From Alentia gelatinosa (Eukaryota; Annelida; Polychaeta; Phyllodocida; Polynoidae), in the NCBI GenBank assembly GCA_950022655.1, contig OX465581.1:105817125-105881124 (forward strand): a DNA stretch of 64,000 nt. The letters run 5' to 3'. Every line of letters begins with the position of its first letter. Positions within the stretch are counted from its first letter, which is position 1. A program made the translations under genes and the position numbers. The notes under the pieces are model-generated. The model worked only from the letters and a program-made list of their open reading frames with translations. It did no database searches and was not told where the DNA came from. Positions 10,591 through 23,345 of this stretch are shown here, piece after piece.

Positions 10591-13500
10591 TATTCATAGT
10601 GATGAAAAGGTAAAATTCTTGGGGAGAGAAATTAGAAGTGCTACCAACTGTTTTATATACACTCCCTGACGTGAGACCTTAAAAATAGTGAATGCGTCGG
10701 CGATCGTCAAGAGCACTTGGAAGTTAGTGTTATCTGTATGAACAGACCTATAATAGTTCATCTCCCACCTAAATACGTCACAGACTACAAATCGTCAATG
10801 TATAGCGGATGTGAACCAAGCTTATGAAAATATCTACATGCATGTGACCTCCAAATAATCGATTTTATCTTTTTTATACAAAATTTTCTCGGCTATGGAA
10901 ATGCGTGAGGTAGGTTAGATTCACCAGATATCCTTATGTTAGGCATTATACAGACCCATTATTCAGTATCCTGTATACTCTCCAACATAATTTTCTTAGT
11001 AGGTTCGTAAACATTGGGTTGGTAGGGGTATTTCTTCGTAATGGTTCCACATTATACTGCCATTATACTCAACACTCCTCTGGTATCAAGTACAATTAGT
11101 GTGCACTATTTTTAGGATTGACGCATCATATTGTCTAGTAGTACTGGGTCTAAGTTCACAATATTTCAGGGATTCCAGCTCTCTTGTGTAGTTAAGGTAT
11201 ATTGTTTCGTGGATTCGCCTTTAAAATAATCCAGAGAAATTGTTTCTGAGCTATTTGTAGCTAGTTTCGTAGTAATAATGATGCTTCAGTATATATAATG
11301 TCTCCATCGTGGGATTACGGGATAAGAAAGGTCCTAAAGATTTTTTAAAGCAGTTGAGCATGCCTCTAAGACACTGGCCCACTGCTCCTTTTTCCAATGC
11401 CACAGTGTTAGCATGCAGATGGTGAGGGGATAGTTTTTTGCAGCGAGCTGCAAGTCTATGTGGCCACTCTAACTTTTTGGCAGAGTATATATGAGCGTGT
11501 GGCCCACGCTCAATTAACCCTAAAAGTGCTGAAGCTGGCATATGTAGTTCTGCTATGAAAGAAATCTTGGGATATTGGCAAAATGCGGAATGAAGCATTT
11601 TAAGCAAAAGGTTTCCTGTGTGTGCTCACTGGTGTAAATCCTTTATGAGCCCTCTGCTCTTGAATGGCCTTTCGTCCACTTCAGTGCGTATGACACATAT
11701 TTTCCACTTTAGCATGACTGTGTTTAAAATTGCTAGAAATCTATCATTTTAGTATCATATCGAAAGTGTACAACTCAAATTTCCTTTATGAGGCGGCCAC
11801 TAGTACAGATGTTGGATGAAGTATGTATGTATACATCACAAGGGCATGTGTTACCTACATACCGTTTTCACAAAGGCTGGTGTATATTTTGTGCGACCTC
11901 GGCCACCAGACTACCATATTTTTGCAGCCTTTTTAAAGCGGTATGATCTCTCCTAGATTAAATTCAGTTGGACCTGTCGTAGTATATTGTCACCCTTCAT
12001 TGTCTGTGGCCCATATCACTGCGTTCAGTGTGTAGTCCCAGTGGTGTGCCGATCTACTGCATTTGTCCGCGAAACTCTGTGTGTGAGGGTGCATCCCATG
12101 CACGTTAATTCATTTACGAATCAATACAGCACGTTCTGAAGTCTCCTTCCAAAAACATGCAGGAGTCCTTGAATAAAACAAATCAAAAACTAATGGCAGA
12201 GTGGGGTGAACGCCTTGGGAAGGTCGTTGGGGTGTAGTACACAGTGTGGTGGTTCGTGTCGGTTGCATTTTATCAAGCTTGTCTTAATTCTAAATTCTGA
12301 TTCCCATTCTTTAATGGACCCGGCATTGCCATCATGCATCACATGATGGCAAATGTTGCACAAATTTGTTTAATTGAGGACACAATTCATCCTGAGGGAT
12401 GATTTTACATCATGGCTGTTAGATTCTTGAGTGATCGCTGTCAGACATTTTTCCCATACTGGTAGGCAGTGTTTATATGAGATACTAATTACGCTGAGGA
12501 TGATCCCTGTACATGAAAAGGTATTGTTATAATAATATCAACAATTATTACTATCTCGATGTAAATGTCAGTGTCTCTTTACTATAAGAGGAATGTTATT
12601 CTTCAATGTTGTTCACCATCATTTCTTCCTACATACATGTATTCTTACAGACGTGATATTTGTACTCGTGTCTATTTCGTCCGTATTTATATGTCGTAAT
12701 AGGTATCTATTTATGAAACTCAGGACTAGATGTGTGTATGTGCCAAGGCAAACTAAGGTTGTGTCGATCTTACAGTATTCACCCGGTGGCCCATCGTTTA
12801 GAAGCATTGGCATGGTGCATCGTCGAGGTAAGAATTTTCTAGCGGTTTTCTATTGATCAGGCAATCTTTATTCCTTTAGATGTCTATTGCAGCCGAGACC
12901 CAGACAACTTAGTACTAATGGTTTTTCCTTTTTGCCCCTAAAGTTTTCTGATCAATACATTTTCCCAGGCGAGCTGGCTTTTGATTCCATGGATTTCCAT
13001 TTGCTTTTCCTTTACAGGGAAACTTCAATTTCCACTGCGTGTGGCGTATAGTTCTCATCCAGACAATATCAATATACCGCGAACCTTTCATGAGCTAGAT
13101 GAACGCAAGGGTTTCCTTTCTCCTTTCCCTTTACCTTGGCCAGACTGCATGGGCTTTGATCCCGGGAAAGACAGGGTCTCTGTTTGGAGAGTGTAAGGCT
13201 GGGGGCGGAGAATGTGCTCTGCCGACTTACACAGGAGGCGAGCTCGGAGACCGACGTCAAGAAGGGAATGCACTTACACTCTCCAACCATATAGGTGGGA
13301 GGGTGGGGCCAATGAATCTGCTTGGAGAACGATCTGACGTGAGTGTCCATTGACTACCAATGACCTCCGTTTATGCCTTGGTACGGGGGGGAGCGAACAT
13401 TATATATTTGCCCTTGAAAATGGGAGGGAGCAGAAATACATTTCGGAATCATTCCAGGGGAGAGAAATGTGTATTATAGACAATTTCAAACGAAGCATCG

Positions 13501-16500
13501 ATTTCATTGGATTGTGGAGATGCAGCATTTGGTCAGTTGGAAATTTCTATCGATCTGAACTCTCGGTGTAATTGTCACTGTTACTCGGAAAGGAAAAATA
13601 AGGCGCCATCCCTGTTGAAATGGGATTGCTCTCTGGAACCACGAGGGCGACTAGATAGAGATGTTGCGTGCATTCAGGCAAACTTCAAAGCAGAGTGAAG
13701 CAATTACAGAAAATAGCATCCCTATAAACTACGGGTACGAGCATGTTCGGAAACGGTGCACGTAAGGGAAGAACTATAAAACTAGACAATGGATGATTCT
13801 GTCACACAGAGCTTAAAGAATGATACCTGAAATTAGTATTCATTATTTTTTACGATCCCATGAGGACAGAGGATCAGTAAGGCAAGATGGGAGTTGATAC
13901 TTACTGGACATGTAGAATTCAATGAATAATATGATAATATTTGGTAGTGATGCTTTCATTTGGGTCCGTCCATTCTAGGTGTCTTGGTAAACCAATTTCG
14001 TACGCTATAGCCTTACTTAGACCCATCATTTTGACATTTTTTTCGCAATGTTTGCCAACACATTTGCAGTAACTGGAATAAAGACTGACCTCGTTTCGTG
14101 TGAAGAATGTGTGCACTTGGCCATGTTATTATATTTTTTTTCAAACATTTTATTGACATACTGGCGATTCTACCTGCAGGTTTACCTTGTTTCCCTGTTA
14201 TACTAGCACTGTGACTCGCTAGCCTGGCCACCAGAACCATCAGAAATCGCTCCATTGTTAAGTACCCAACCGATCTTGTTGCAATTCCGAATTGTGTTGT
14301 TGGCCCTGAATGGACCTTTCTTGTGCTAAAAAAAAAGAGGTCAACACCCCCAAATCGGATTTGAAACAGTTCAGTATATTTTCTTTCAAACGAGAAAGTT
14401 CTTACTCTATTCATCAAAAATGTATATATATTATTCTAACTTTCAAATTGTCATCTCAGATACAATAGTTATATCGCGTACATGTCCAAGTTTACAAAAG
14501 ACCTTGCTTAACCCAAAGATCATTATTTCAGAGTAAAAGCATATCTAGTATTCATAGGATGATATCTGCTTAATTCGTCATTTTGTTGAGCCCATCCTTC
14601 CGCTATTTTTCTTTCCATCAGGTATGGCAGGAAATTGAGGCTATTACTACCAAAGAGCCGTTGTCTATGTATGTAATACTTCATGTAAATCAGTATAAAG
14701 TTGACCAGTCTGGTTCTATCTCCGAGAGTTATCAACCAAAACAACTCGGTATCTAATGGCATGCGACAAACAAGGATTTACCATCAGAATGACTAGATGG
14801 TAAAAGACTCCCAGGACTAACTTCATGGATCGGGCCGAGGCTGCACGGTCGGGTCCTTTTTGTCGCCTGACTCTCCATGCATACGCCTGCTTATCGCAAT
14901 TATGTATGTGGCAATTTAGCTGTGGTATAGGGTGACACGTTGACTGATAATTTCCCTTATCGCCTGCTCCCCTCCAGCGCTACTGTATACCTTGTAGACA
15001 AAGAATAATGACCCCTCCCTGAGCGGTCATTGAAGATTGCCTCGTTCAGCACATAGGAGACGAGGTTTGTCACTTTGTCTTCGGCGTTGTACACAGGGGC
15101 CCATTGGATCGGCAAATTTGTTGTTATCTTAACACAGCAGAAAGGCAGATTCGTCTCCTAGAAACCATAGGCGGAAGCCATAAAGAAAACAAATGCTCAA
15201 AGCGTTTAACCTTACTCAAATAGTGGATCAGACGATCCTATCGTTGTGTTTCATGAATTGCCGCCACGAAAAACTATATTGTAATTTAAGAATATAAATC
15301 GGTCAATTGGGTTTTCGAGAGTTCAAAGCAATTCACTAACCCGATTCTCAGTCTGCTTTGAATTTCTGTTAGTTTGACCCACTGGAATATACCTTTGCTG
15401 TCATCTTCTGCTCATCTCATAGTGACGGTAAAGGCGTATAAAAACCTACTTAACCAAGAGAGGAAACGGTGAAGTCGAACTCATGGATGCGATCTCATGG
15501 AGCAATGTAGGATCAGGTTTCTTGTAATGATGTGTATCGGACCAAGTTGACTGCAACAGGTCCTTCAATGAATAATTCATTAATATGGGGTTGCAGCTGC
15601 TCGACAACAATTATGTATCGATCTATTCTAATGAGTCTATGAATCATGTTGTGTACCCGCCTTTAAGGACATTAAACTTTATTATTTCCTCAAACCAATT
15701 ATACCCAAGCTCGGAAGGAAATCAATAGAAACCGGTTGGCTTTCTGTGTCCATCTAAACGAGGCTTTTGGAAACATAATGCCTTGGTATATTGATTTGTG
15801 CACGCATTTAACATTATTTAGAATTCACTGCACTTTAAATCAATATTGTGTCTGATAATTTGATTATAATGTAACGACATTAAGAGAAGGTATTTAGTGC
15901 TTTTATCAAGAATGCAATATGAAACAAACGGCAGATTATTTCTATATAGAGGAAGATGAAGTTTAGCATATAATAATTCCATGGGTTGTGCTAAATGTAT
16001 GTCTCCGTCACAAATCTTAGGGGCGAGGGTCTCGTATTTTACACATCCTTCATCCTCTATCGTCCGATGATTTTCTCCTCCACAAAAAGCCCAAATGGCA
16101 TCTCCTAATTCCCTTAATAAAAAAAGGTAAGCACATCATGGTGTGCGTGACGGCTTTAAAACTACCAAGCACATTTGAAAAACAAATCAGTAATTAATGC
16201 CTAATCATTGTTGTTCTTTTTAAACGTTTTGGCTAATCCCCCTAAAGATTACGAGTGGTCGTCTTCAAGAAGTCTATAATTTCGTATTCGTTGTTTTTAT
16301 TATCTATGTTTTATGTATGGACACACATTTTTAGGCTGCTCTTGCATGAGTCCTGAGTGAGCACATGTCTTCATTCGTCGGGAGAATAAAAAGGTTGGAG
16401 TTGCAAACATCATATCAAACAAATCGATAGGACTTGTGACATCAGGATATAGGTGGAGGTGGGAATAACAACTTCAGTAAAGTCAAAGTAAGCAAGGTGG

Positions 16501-17449
16501 AGAGCTGCAGCGGCCGCACTGCACTTGTGTGATTATTGATTATTGATGAACCATTTTCCCGGGGTTGGATCAATCAACCATTGATGTTTGATCGATGGAG
16601 CGAGGCCGAAGTCTGAGTTTCTCATGTAAGGAGCACTTGGCGGGAGCTCCGGGGCGGCTGGCGAAACTTGAGAGAATGGAGAAAGTCGGGAAGAGCGATA
16701 ATACATATTACCTATGTATATGTGTAGTGTGTAGTATATATTCAATAAGGTTTGGAGGATTAGGTTTTAAGACCGAGATTGTTGGAAAGATTCAGTGTTG
16801 TGGTGTTTGGGTATGGGACAAATTACGGTAATAGCAGAGTGAGTTAGACAGACAGATGACAAGGTCAGATACAAAAGGGTCAAGAGATAGGTATTCTTTA
16901 TCCCAGGAAACTATCAGAGAATTATATAGAAAGATGTTATTCGAAATAGGGCTGGGGGAGGGGGTTGGTTAGAGGTAATCTATGGCTGCGTGATTGGGTG
17001 GTCTAACATTACAAGACAAGGCTATGATTGGGGTCGGAGGAAGCATGCACAGACTGCCAATTACGTTACCCTATTAATTCTTCCGTACCCAACCCTGCCC
17101 TGTTTTTGTGTTTGGCATACGTGAGTTCTGATGCAGAAAACACCAATCAGGCATGCCCGTGGCCCACAATACCCACAGTTGATTTTCACTGGTTTTCTAT
17201 TTAAAAGACAAACGGTAGGCGAAACAGCCTTAAATATATTTGTTGTCTTTGTCCAGGTAGTAGCATGGCTTCAGCCTTCTCCATTGGTACTGCCGAGGAA
17301 AATATTCATAAGCGAGAAACGCAGTGATTCCCGGAATCGTCAACACAAAATGATGCGCATCAGGGTAATCATTTCATATTCCACGCGATTATTGCTTCTG
17401 AGACGCTAAATTATAAGTGGGAGATATTACTATGAAATATTATCTCACG
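10591..17449. other. intergenic, no gene supported
   Basis: AT-rich DNA with scattered frames up to 134 codons (11251-11607 and 14013-14417, minus strand). None shows a recognisable domain, signal peptide or splice-bounded structure. A few small inverted repeats, for instance around CATCATG at 12333-12352, are too short to call elements. Confidence 0.5.
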
Positions 17450-17680
17450 TAAATGCCAATTTTTGTTGGCGATTCTGGAGATCGCTACCGTTTCTCGCTT
17501 GGTGTGTCCCCGGCTAAAAGGACAGAGGTCAGCCGGGTCGCTGTCCATCTCGTTTGTTTGGCCTGTCTCCATCACCCCATGCACGGCCGCACGCGACCCG
17601 CGCCCGGCGCCAAGGCCCAGTATTGGCGGTGGCCTCGTGGCAGCCAGAATCGTATTGTTTTAAGGGAGCATAGATGAATC
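17450..17680. other. GC-rich block, unassigned
   Basis: About 230 bp of CpG-containing sequence with two overlapping plus-strand frames (17453-17677 and 17463-17663). There is no recognisable domain. Sharp compositional edges suggest an inserted fragment or exon remnant. Confidence 0.35.
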
Positions 17681-18969
17681 CCTTCTGCCGGTATTGCACA
17701 CATGGCTGTCACTGCTCTATATAACGGTTAATACCATGGCCTTAGTTTATTGTGAGTTATACATTCCGTTGTCAAGTGTGTTCATTATTCATGGTCTGTG
17801 GAAATGTAGAAATGTACCTTTCAAATATACTTAGCTTTCTGAATTAGTCAAATAAGATACTCGGGTTCTCCGTTGCTTGCTTTAACATAGATAGCTTGTT
17901 CAATGTTCTTATATTTAGTCAATAAAGTCTCTGTTGTTTTATCAATAATAGATTTTGCATTCTCATATGAACTGTGTGATTTGGATTGCCATGTGTAATA
18001 CAAGGAAGCCATATTTATATTGGAATCAATTTTGATTTACCTATGAATAAGCACTTGTGGTACAGTACCGTTCTCTATTTCAGCGCGTATGTTTCTCATT
18101 GAAATTTTTTATTAACCTGAAAACCAAACATATTTAACTATTCAAAATCGTAGGAACAAGCACTAAATAGTACATTCTATGGATTTGCAATGTAAATACT
18201 GAAAATATGGTTGCATTGTGAAAATCAGTCATTGCATATCTTTAATGCAAATGTTGTTGAGACAAAAGTATTTTCTACAATCTAATATTTAGTTATGATC
18301 CTTATGAAACATGTCATACAATCTTTAAAAGAAATAATTAGTACTCATTGAAACTAACTATTAACTTACAAATTCCCAGTAATATCAATATGATATTTTT
18401 CTGTGAATATTCATCGAAATGTATATATTTCTATTTTGTCAGTCATATCCACTCTATATTAAAGAAGAAAACAACAAGTTTTGATTAAAGTCGTCGTTTT
18501 CCACCAGTTTGATGAGGAGTGATATGAACAAGGCAACAGCCGAGTGAATATCACATAGCATTAAATAAGTTGGAGAACAACGACTTTGACCAAAATGAGC
18601 TGATGTCTGTATTTATGTCATCCCTGTACACACTAAAAGAAAGGACGACACACAGGATATAGGCCATTGAAAACGGACTGCAATGCTGATAGGGCATGGA
18701 GGACAAGTTCCCAACGTTAAGTCTATGGCATAAAAAATACAAGGGATGAGATAAAACATTATAAAGACGTATATCACATGCTTGTCTGTTGGAATATGGT
18801 CGATTCTCACAAAACTTGTTTGGCAGATAAAATGATCATCTCATAAATTGTATGGTGATAAATGTATTTACATGGCTCCATGACAGTTTTCTATAATATA
18901 AACAAAATACATTGCATTACACAGGTAAACACAGGTTTACACACATATATTATCCTAGGTTGGCCTATG
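17681..18969. other. intergenic, no gene supported
   Basis: Strongly AT-rich with no open frame of interest and no clear repeat structure. Confidence 0.6.
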
Positions 18970-18973
18970 ACTC

Positions 18974-19369
18974 GTGGTGAACAGAAAGTTTAAGAACCCC
19001 AGCAATGACCCTGCCACAAGTCCTATCACCCTGTTGACCACGACTGAGTCGTTCCAAGCCATGACCCCTGTAACACCACACTTCCACGACTCAAGCCCAC
19101 CTCCCCTTTCCCGTTTATATCAGCCCTTTTGTAAACCGCACCCGAGGGGCCAGTGGCATTTTTACCCGGTAGAGGGACGTTCTTTATTGACCACCTACTG
19201 GTCACGACCTCGGGTTAGAGATTGCATGGTCAGGCTTGTGGAGGACAGGGTACTGTGCTGGAGAGATCAGGGGACGCCATCGGTAAGCTATCGGCCAGCG
19301 CTGATAGCCTTTGGTCCCCAGAGGGCATGGACCAGGCCCCAGGACACGCGTCCGTATAGCATGGGATAA
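18974..19369 (+). other. open, GC-richer frame of 131 codons, unrecognised
   Basis: A plus-strand frame starts ATG-GTG-AAC and is markedly richer in GC, proline and arginine than its surroundings. I see no domain. The context before ATG is not strong, and no flanking exons were identified. It may be a fragment of a mobile element or a decayed exon. The base composition is the only reason to list it. Confidence 0.2.
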
Positions 19370-22044
19370 TCCGTTGGTGTGGAGATAAAGGAAGTCGTGT
19401 GAATAGACAAGATTCGTACTAGCATATAGATTCACTTTGATTTGTGTTTTCTTTTTTTCCCTTTTTTTCTCCTCTTAGTTTGAGTTTTTATTGTTTCCTA
19501 TGTACTTATCTATGTATACACGCCCTTACCCTTTTTGTTTTGTTTTCAATTTACTCAGTTGGGCCACCAGTAGGCTTCCTATTAAACGTATCTTACGTTT
19601 TTGTGGAACTTGAAGCTAGTTCACTACAAAAGACTGGAATATCTAATCACACCCCTTCTCCAAACGTGTTCATGTAAACTAGTGATAGGGGTAGATTTAG
19701 CCATATCGATGAATGCAAACCATAATGCAATAACACAACAATCAATATACTATGTATCTCCCTATCAAAAATGAGGCAACGTTATAAAAAAAAAAAGCTG
19801 GGAAATATGATCATTTAGTAAACAATATTCAATGGTATGCACAAGGTCCTAAATAGAGTATCAAAAATATTTGTTAATATCTCCATTATGTCCTGCAACG
19901 AGTTCCAAAATGGAGATTTAGTCCTCCCCTCCCATTCTACCCTTCTCCAATACCTAATGGTCGCTTCCGAAGGCGATATCTTGGGATTGGTCGCGCAGCT
20001 AGAACTACTTTTTTTTCCCTCGCAGGCCGACCACTTTAAAGGCGGCCCTCGTTACTCCTGCGCAGGCGCACGGATGTTGACTTCCGGTTTTCTTTCCCCC
20101 GATTCGGTTCCTAGTTCTCTGAAAAATATTTGAAAGCTAATAAGGAAACCCTGCAGTCTCTACGCTGGATTTATTCAAAGAATTCCACCCTAAGGGTTTG
20201 GAAATGCAAACCATATTAAGAACTATTAGTCGCTGGAAGGACGCACCAAGCCTCCTTCTGACTTCATAGACTTTGTTAGCCTTTATATTGATTATTGCTA
20301 CTATGGCTGCGATAATTACGAATTCGCGTGATATACTACTATTTAATCACATTGATTATCATCTTTCATATCTAATTTCACTTCATTCATCATAGTATTT
20401 TATATTTCTATTTTTCACAACCTAAACAATAAAGCATTTATCAACTTCCTATTGGAACACCATAACAGTGTGACAGTATGTAGGGTTTTCAGCCCAAAGC
20501 AATATAACTATAGGCAACGTAGAGTTGGATGATAGTATAAGCAGTGATAGGCAGCAGGCTATGGTTAAATCTAGATCAACGCGCATCAAAACCAGCGAGA
20601 TTTTCTTATGAATACAAATATCGTGTCCAAATCGTAATCTAATATGAAAATAACACTTAGTTTTCATCATTCCTACATAAATAAAATATTTTTGATAATT
20701 GTACTTCTAAAAAAAGAAGACCTTGAAAACAAACTACCATGAATATCATAGACAACTCTGAAACCATGAACATTTTGAACATTCGTATTAAATGCCTCAT
20801 ATCGAATCATGTATCGAAATTGCTAATAAACACTGCTCTTTCATAAGAAAAGTAAATAAGAGCTTGGTAGCAGAGGTACCTTTCGGATTCTCCAGGTGTC
20901 CAAGAGCTACACTATCTTTACAAGAACACTTACTGGACAGGAATTGGGGATAATTGGGAATAGCGCGAAGAAATCAACGGAAATGAAATGGTGCCCCCAT
21001 ACCATCTGAATTATGAATGTTATTTGTTGTTCGATTGGCAGCAAATTTTCTGGCAGTCAATAAATGTTACCCAGAATACTTCTCATTTAAAGTTCACTTC
21101 TTACCAAGAAATTTTTCTGTAAAAATTATTTGTACGTGCGTGCGTGTGTTGTGTAGACACAGAAAGACATCTGAAATTCATCAGCGTGATTTGAGGCTGT
21201 CACTAGAACGGTGCCTACAAATCTGGGACAATGAGGTGGAGATCCCCGGCCACCAATGCTGTGGATTGTACCAATTGTCTCCACGGACTTTCTTCACTTC
21301 TAATTGGTTCAACATATTTTTTAGTCTATTTTCCGCTCTTTTTCCGCTCTCAAGTGGACCCCTATCTGATGTAGTTTGTTAGGCCTCCTTCTGGTGTTGG
21401 GCCCAACTCCCTGAGGGGTGGTGGGTGGTGTTGATAGTTGCACACCACATTTCGTTATCCTTTAGATGGTAGGGGGGGGGGGCGAATATAGTCTCAATTT
21501 GAAAGCAATTAGAATTTATCTCTCTCCTTGTCCTAAACTTCCGGGTAATATTGACATGGGCGTCCGTGCTACCTTCTCATATGATCCATGCTCTGAATCA
21601 AATTGGGCTCCCCATTTATGCTGTAATGTGGTTCTCTTATTGTATTGTGCGTGATGTACTACATGCAGGGCGCAGAGGAATGATCATGGTTTCCTTAGAT
21701 ATATCTCTTCAGGTCTATCATTCGGACACCTGATTTAAATAAGTCTTATACCGATCAACCATTGAACTCGTGGTTAATATAAATTTGTGTGGAGTAATAC
21801 CATTTAATCACACCTCATTGTGTCCCACTGTATGACTAGCCTATGGGTCATCACCCGTAGCAGCTATTTTCTCAGCATCCTTGAGGATGGTATTGGGGCT
21901 ATATCACTAAAACAATTTTTGTTATGGTCTGCATACCATTGATGAAAACCTTGAGAAAAATATAGCTGAAATTACTAAAATTATTCTTTCGATTATCTTA
22001 ATTTCTAAAGAGCAAATAGGATGAAGATGTTATACATTTCCGGT
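19370..22044. other. intergenic, with a promoter-like patch at 19980-20090
   Basis: Mostly AT-rich without supported genes. One patch holds GATTGGT (inverted CCAAT box, about 19985), TGCGCAGGCGCA (NRF1-like palindrome, about 20058) and ACTTCCGG (ETS-like, about 20080). These are typical metazoan promoter words, but no gene could be traced on either side. A G9-10 run lies at 21473-21482. Confidence 0.4.
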
Positions 22045-22335
22045 CTTAGGTCCGGCGTCCACCTACTACGATATGGCTCCGATATGGTCTACGATACACC
22101 TCCCGATAAAAAATCAAAATCGCGTCGGAAGGTCACCTAATATCGGGCCAGTTGACCACGTTTCTGCGATTAGACACCGATAAAAACCCCATACAATACG
22201 TGGTGGATTGGCATGTCTAGACAGATGTCTACGATTTTGCACCTTCCCGATATGGCACCGATTTTGACATTTTGTATCGGTGCCATATCGGGAGGTCTAC
22301 GATTCTATCGTAGTAGGTGGACGCCGGGCCTTAAG
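22045..22335. mobile_element. foldback MITE with GGCGTCCACCTACTACGAT ends
   Basis: The left end CCGGCGTCCACCTACTACGAT is the inverse of the right end, which ends CGTAGTAGGTGGACGCCGG. Inside are repeated words CCGATATGG and GTCTACGAT, plus an 18-bp perfect hairpin (22245-22262 with 22276-22293). A decayed relative is at 42055-42223. No coding capacity. Confidence 0.8.
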
Positions 22336-22911
22336 GTCCCTAATATTTCTGGCACAGATCTAAGTTCTACATCCAAATGAAACTGTTCCAAATATACGTT
22401 AGTTAGGATACGCTAGTTAGGTTATTGCTATTCTAACCAACTGATGTTCATGAGTACTTCATATGAGTTGCCCTCACCAAACCTTTGATAAATTCATGTA
22501 CGGATATATTTTTGGAGATTCCACCTAATGGTTCGTATAATACTGTATTGGGTGACACATGAAAGAATTATCGCCGTATGTCTCGTGAACGCGCTTACTA
22601 TAAGGTAGACCCTCTGCCAATATACTGAATTTAACTCTGGGAGAGATGAGTCACACTGGCTGTGACTGGCTGTGATTTACTCAGTGTTTTGGCAGTCAGG
22701 CACTGGGGTGGCAAGTCTCTGTTCATCAAACTTTTAGAGTGCTAACCAGCTCATCTCAATCGACTCGAGAAGCACAATAAAACCTAGAATTGTGTGTACG
22801 GATCGTGTCGACTTGGCACCTTGGAAGGTCCCCAAAACCTGATTCAGTTCGCGCACGATCCGCATGCCAAGGCAATCGGTATCTTTGAAGAGCCTGGTCG
22901 ATAACGATAAC
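22336..22911. other. intergenic, no gene supported
   Basis: AT-rich at left and more balanced from about 22740. The overlapping minus-strand frames at 22734-23143 are proline-, serine- and leucine-rich only because they read through the G-rich minisatellite. Confidence 0.55.
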
Positions 22912-23108
22912 AAGTGGGATGAGGGGGAGACTGAGGTTGTGGTGATAGGGTGAAGTGAGTGTGGGATGAGGGAGCATAGTGAAGGTGGGATGATTGGTAG
23001 AGTGAGAGTGGGATGATTGGGTTGGATAGGGGTAGAATGAGGGGGTTCAGTAAGAATGGGCTGATGGGGTAGAGTGGGAGTGAGTGTGGGATGCTGAGGA
23101 GGAGTGGC
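22912..23108. repeat. degenerate G-rich minisatellite
   Basis: Irregular repeats of GTGGGATGA(G/T)-like words spaced roughly 20-45 bp apart. The purine/GT bias on the plus strand is strong throughout. The unit is too diverged to give one consensus. Confidence 0.65.
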
Positions 23109-23345
23109 TTGTGTTGGGGCCTGCACCCCTTGCGTAAAGCCAACCAGCCCCGCCCTCTAGCCTCTCAACGGACACAATCAAAGTGAATTCAATCACGCCG
23201 TCCGGAGTTCCCAGACCTCGCCCAACGGACGCCTAGAGACGGCTGTGCAAGGCCCCGGATGACAGCCCCACTGCGCATGCCTATGGTGAGGGAGCCTACA
23301 TTGTTATTACCGAGGTAGGCGTTGGAGGGCGCCCGTGTTCTAACT
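23109..23345. promoter_or_regulatory. CpG/GC-rich promoter-like segment
   Basis: It contains CCCCGCCC (Sp1-type GC box, about 23143) and CTGCGCATGCCTA (NRF1-like, about 23271) in locally GC-rich DNA with several CpGs. These motifs commonly mark metazoan promoters. No downstream exon was identified on either strand, so this is a motif observation only. Confidence 0.25.

Noticed and set aside
10589..10650. Resemblance to an 18S rRNA segment (GGTAAAATTCTTGG)
   Set aside because: Only about a dozen matching bases with no neighbouring rRNA sequence. Probably chance.
11251..11607. 118-codon minus-strand frame
   Set aside because: No recognisable domain, no splice context, and composition like its surroundings.
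14013..14417. 134-codon minus-strand frame
   Set aside because: Unrecognised and isolated; low-information sequence consistent with chance.
22734..23143. Pro/Ser/Leu-rich minus-strand frames of 99-130 codons
   Set aside because: They are produced by the G-rich minisatellite on the plus strand.
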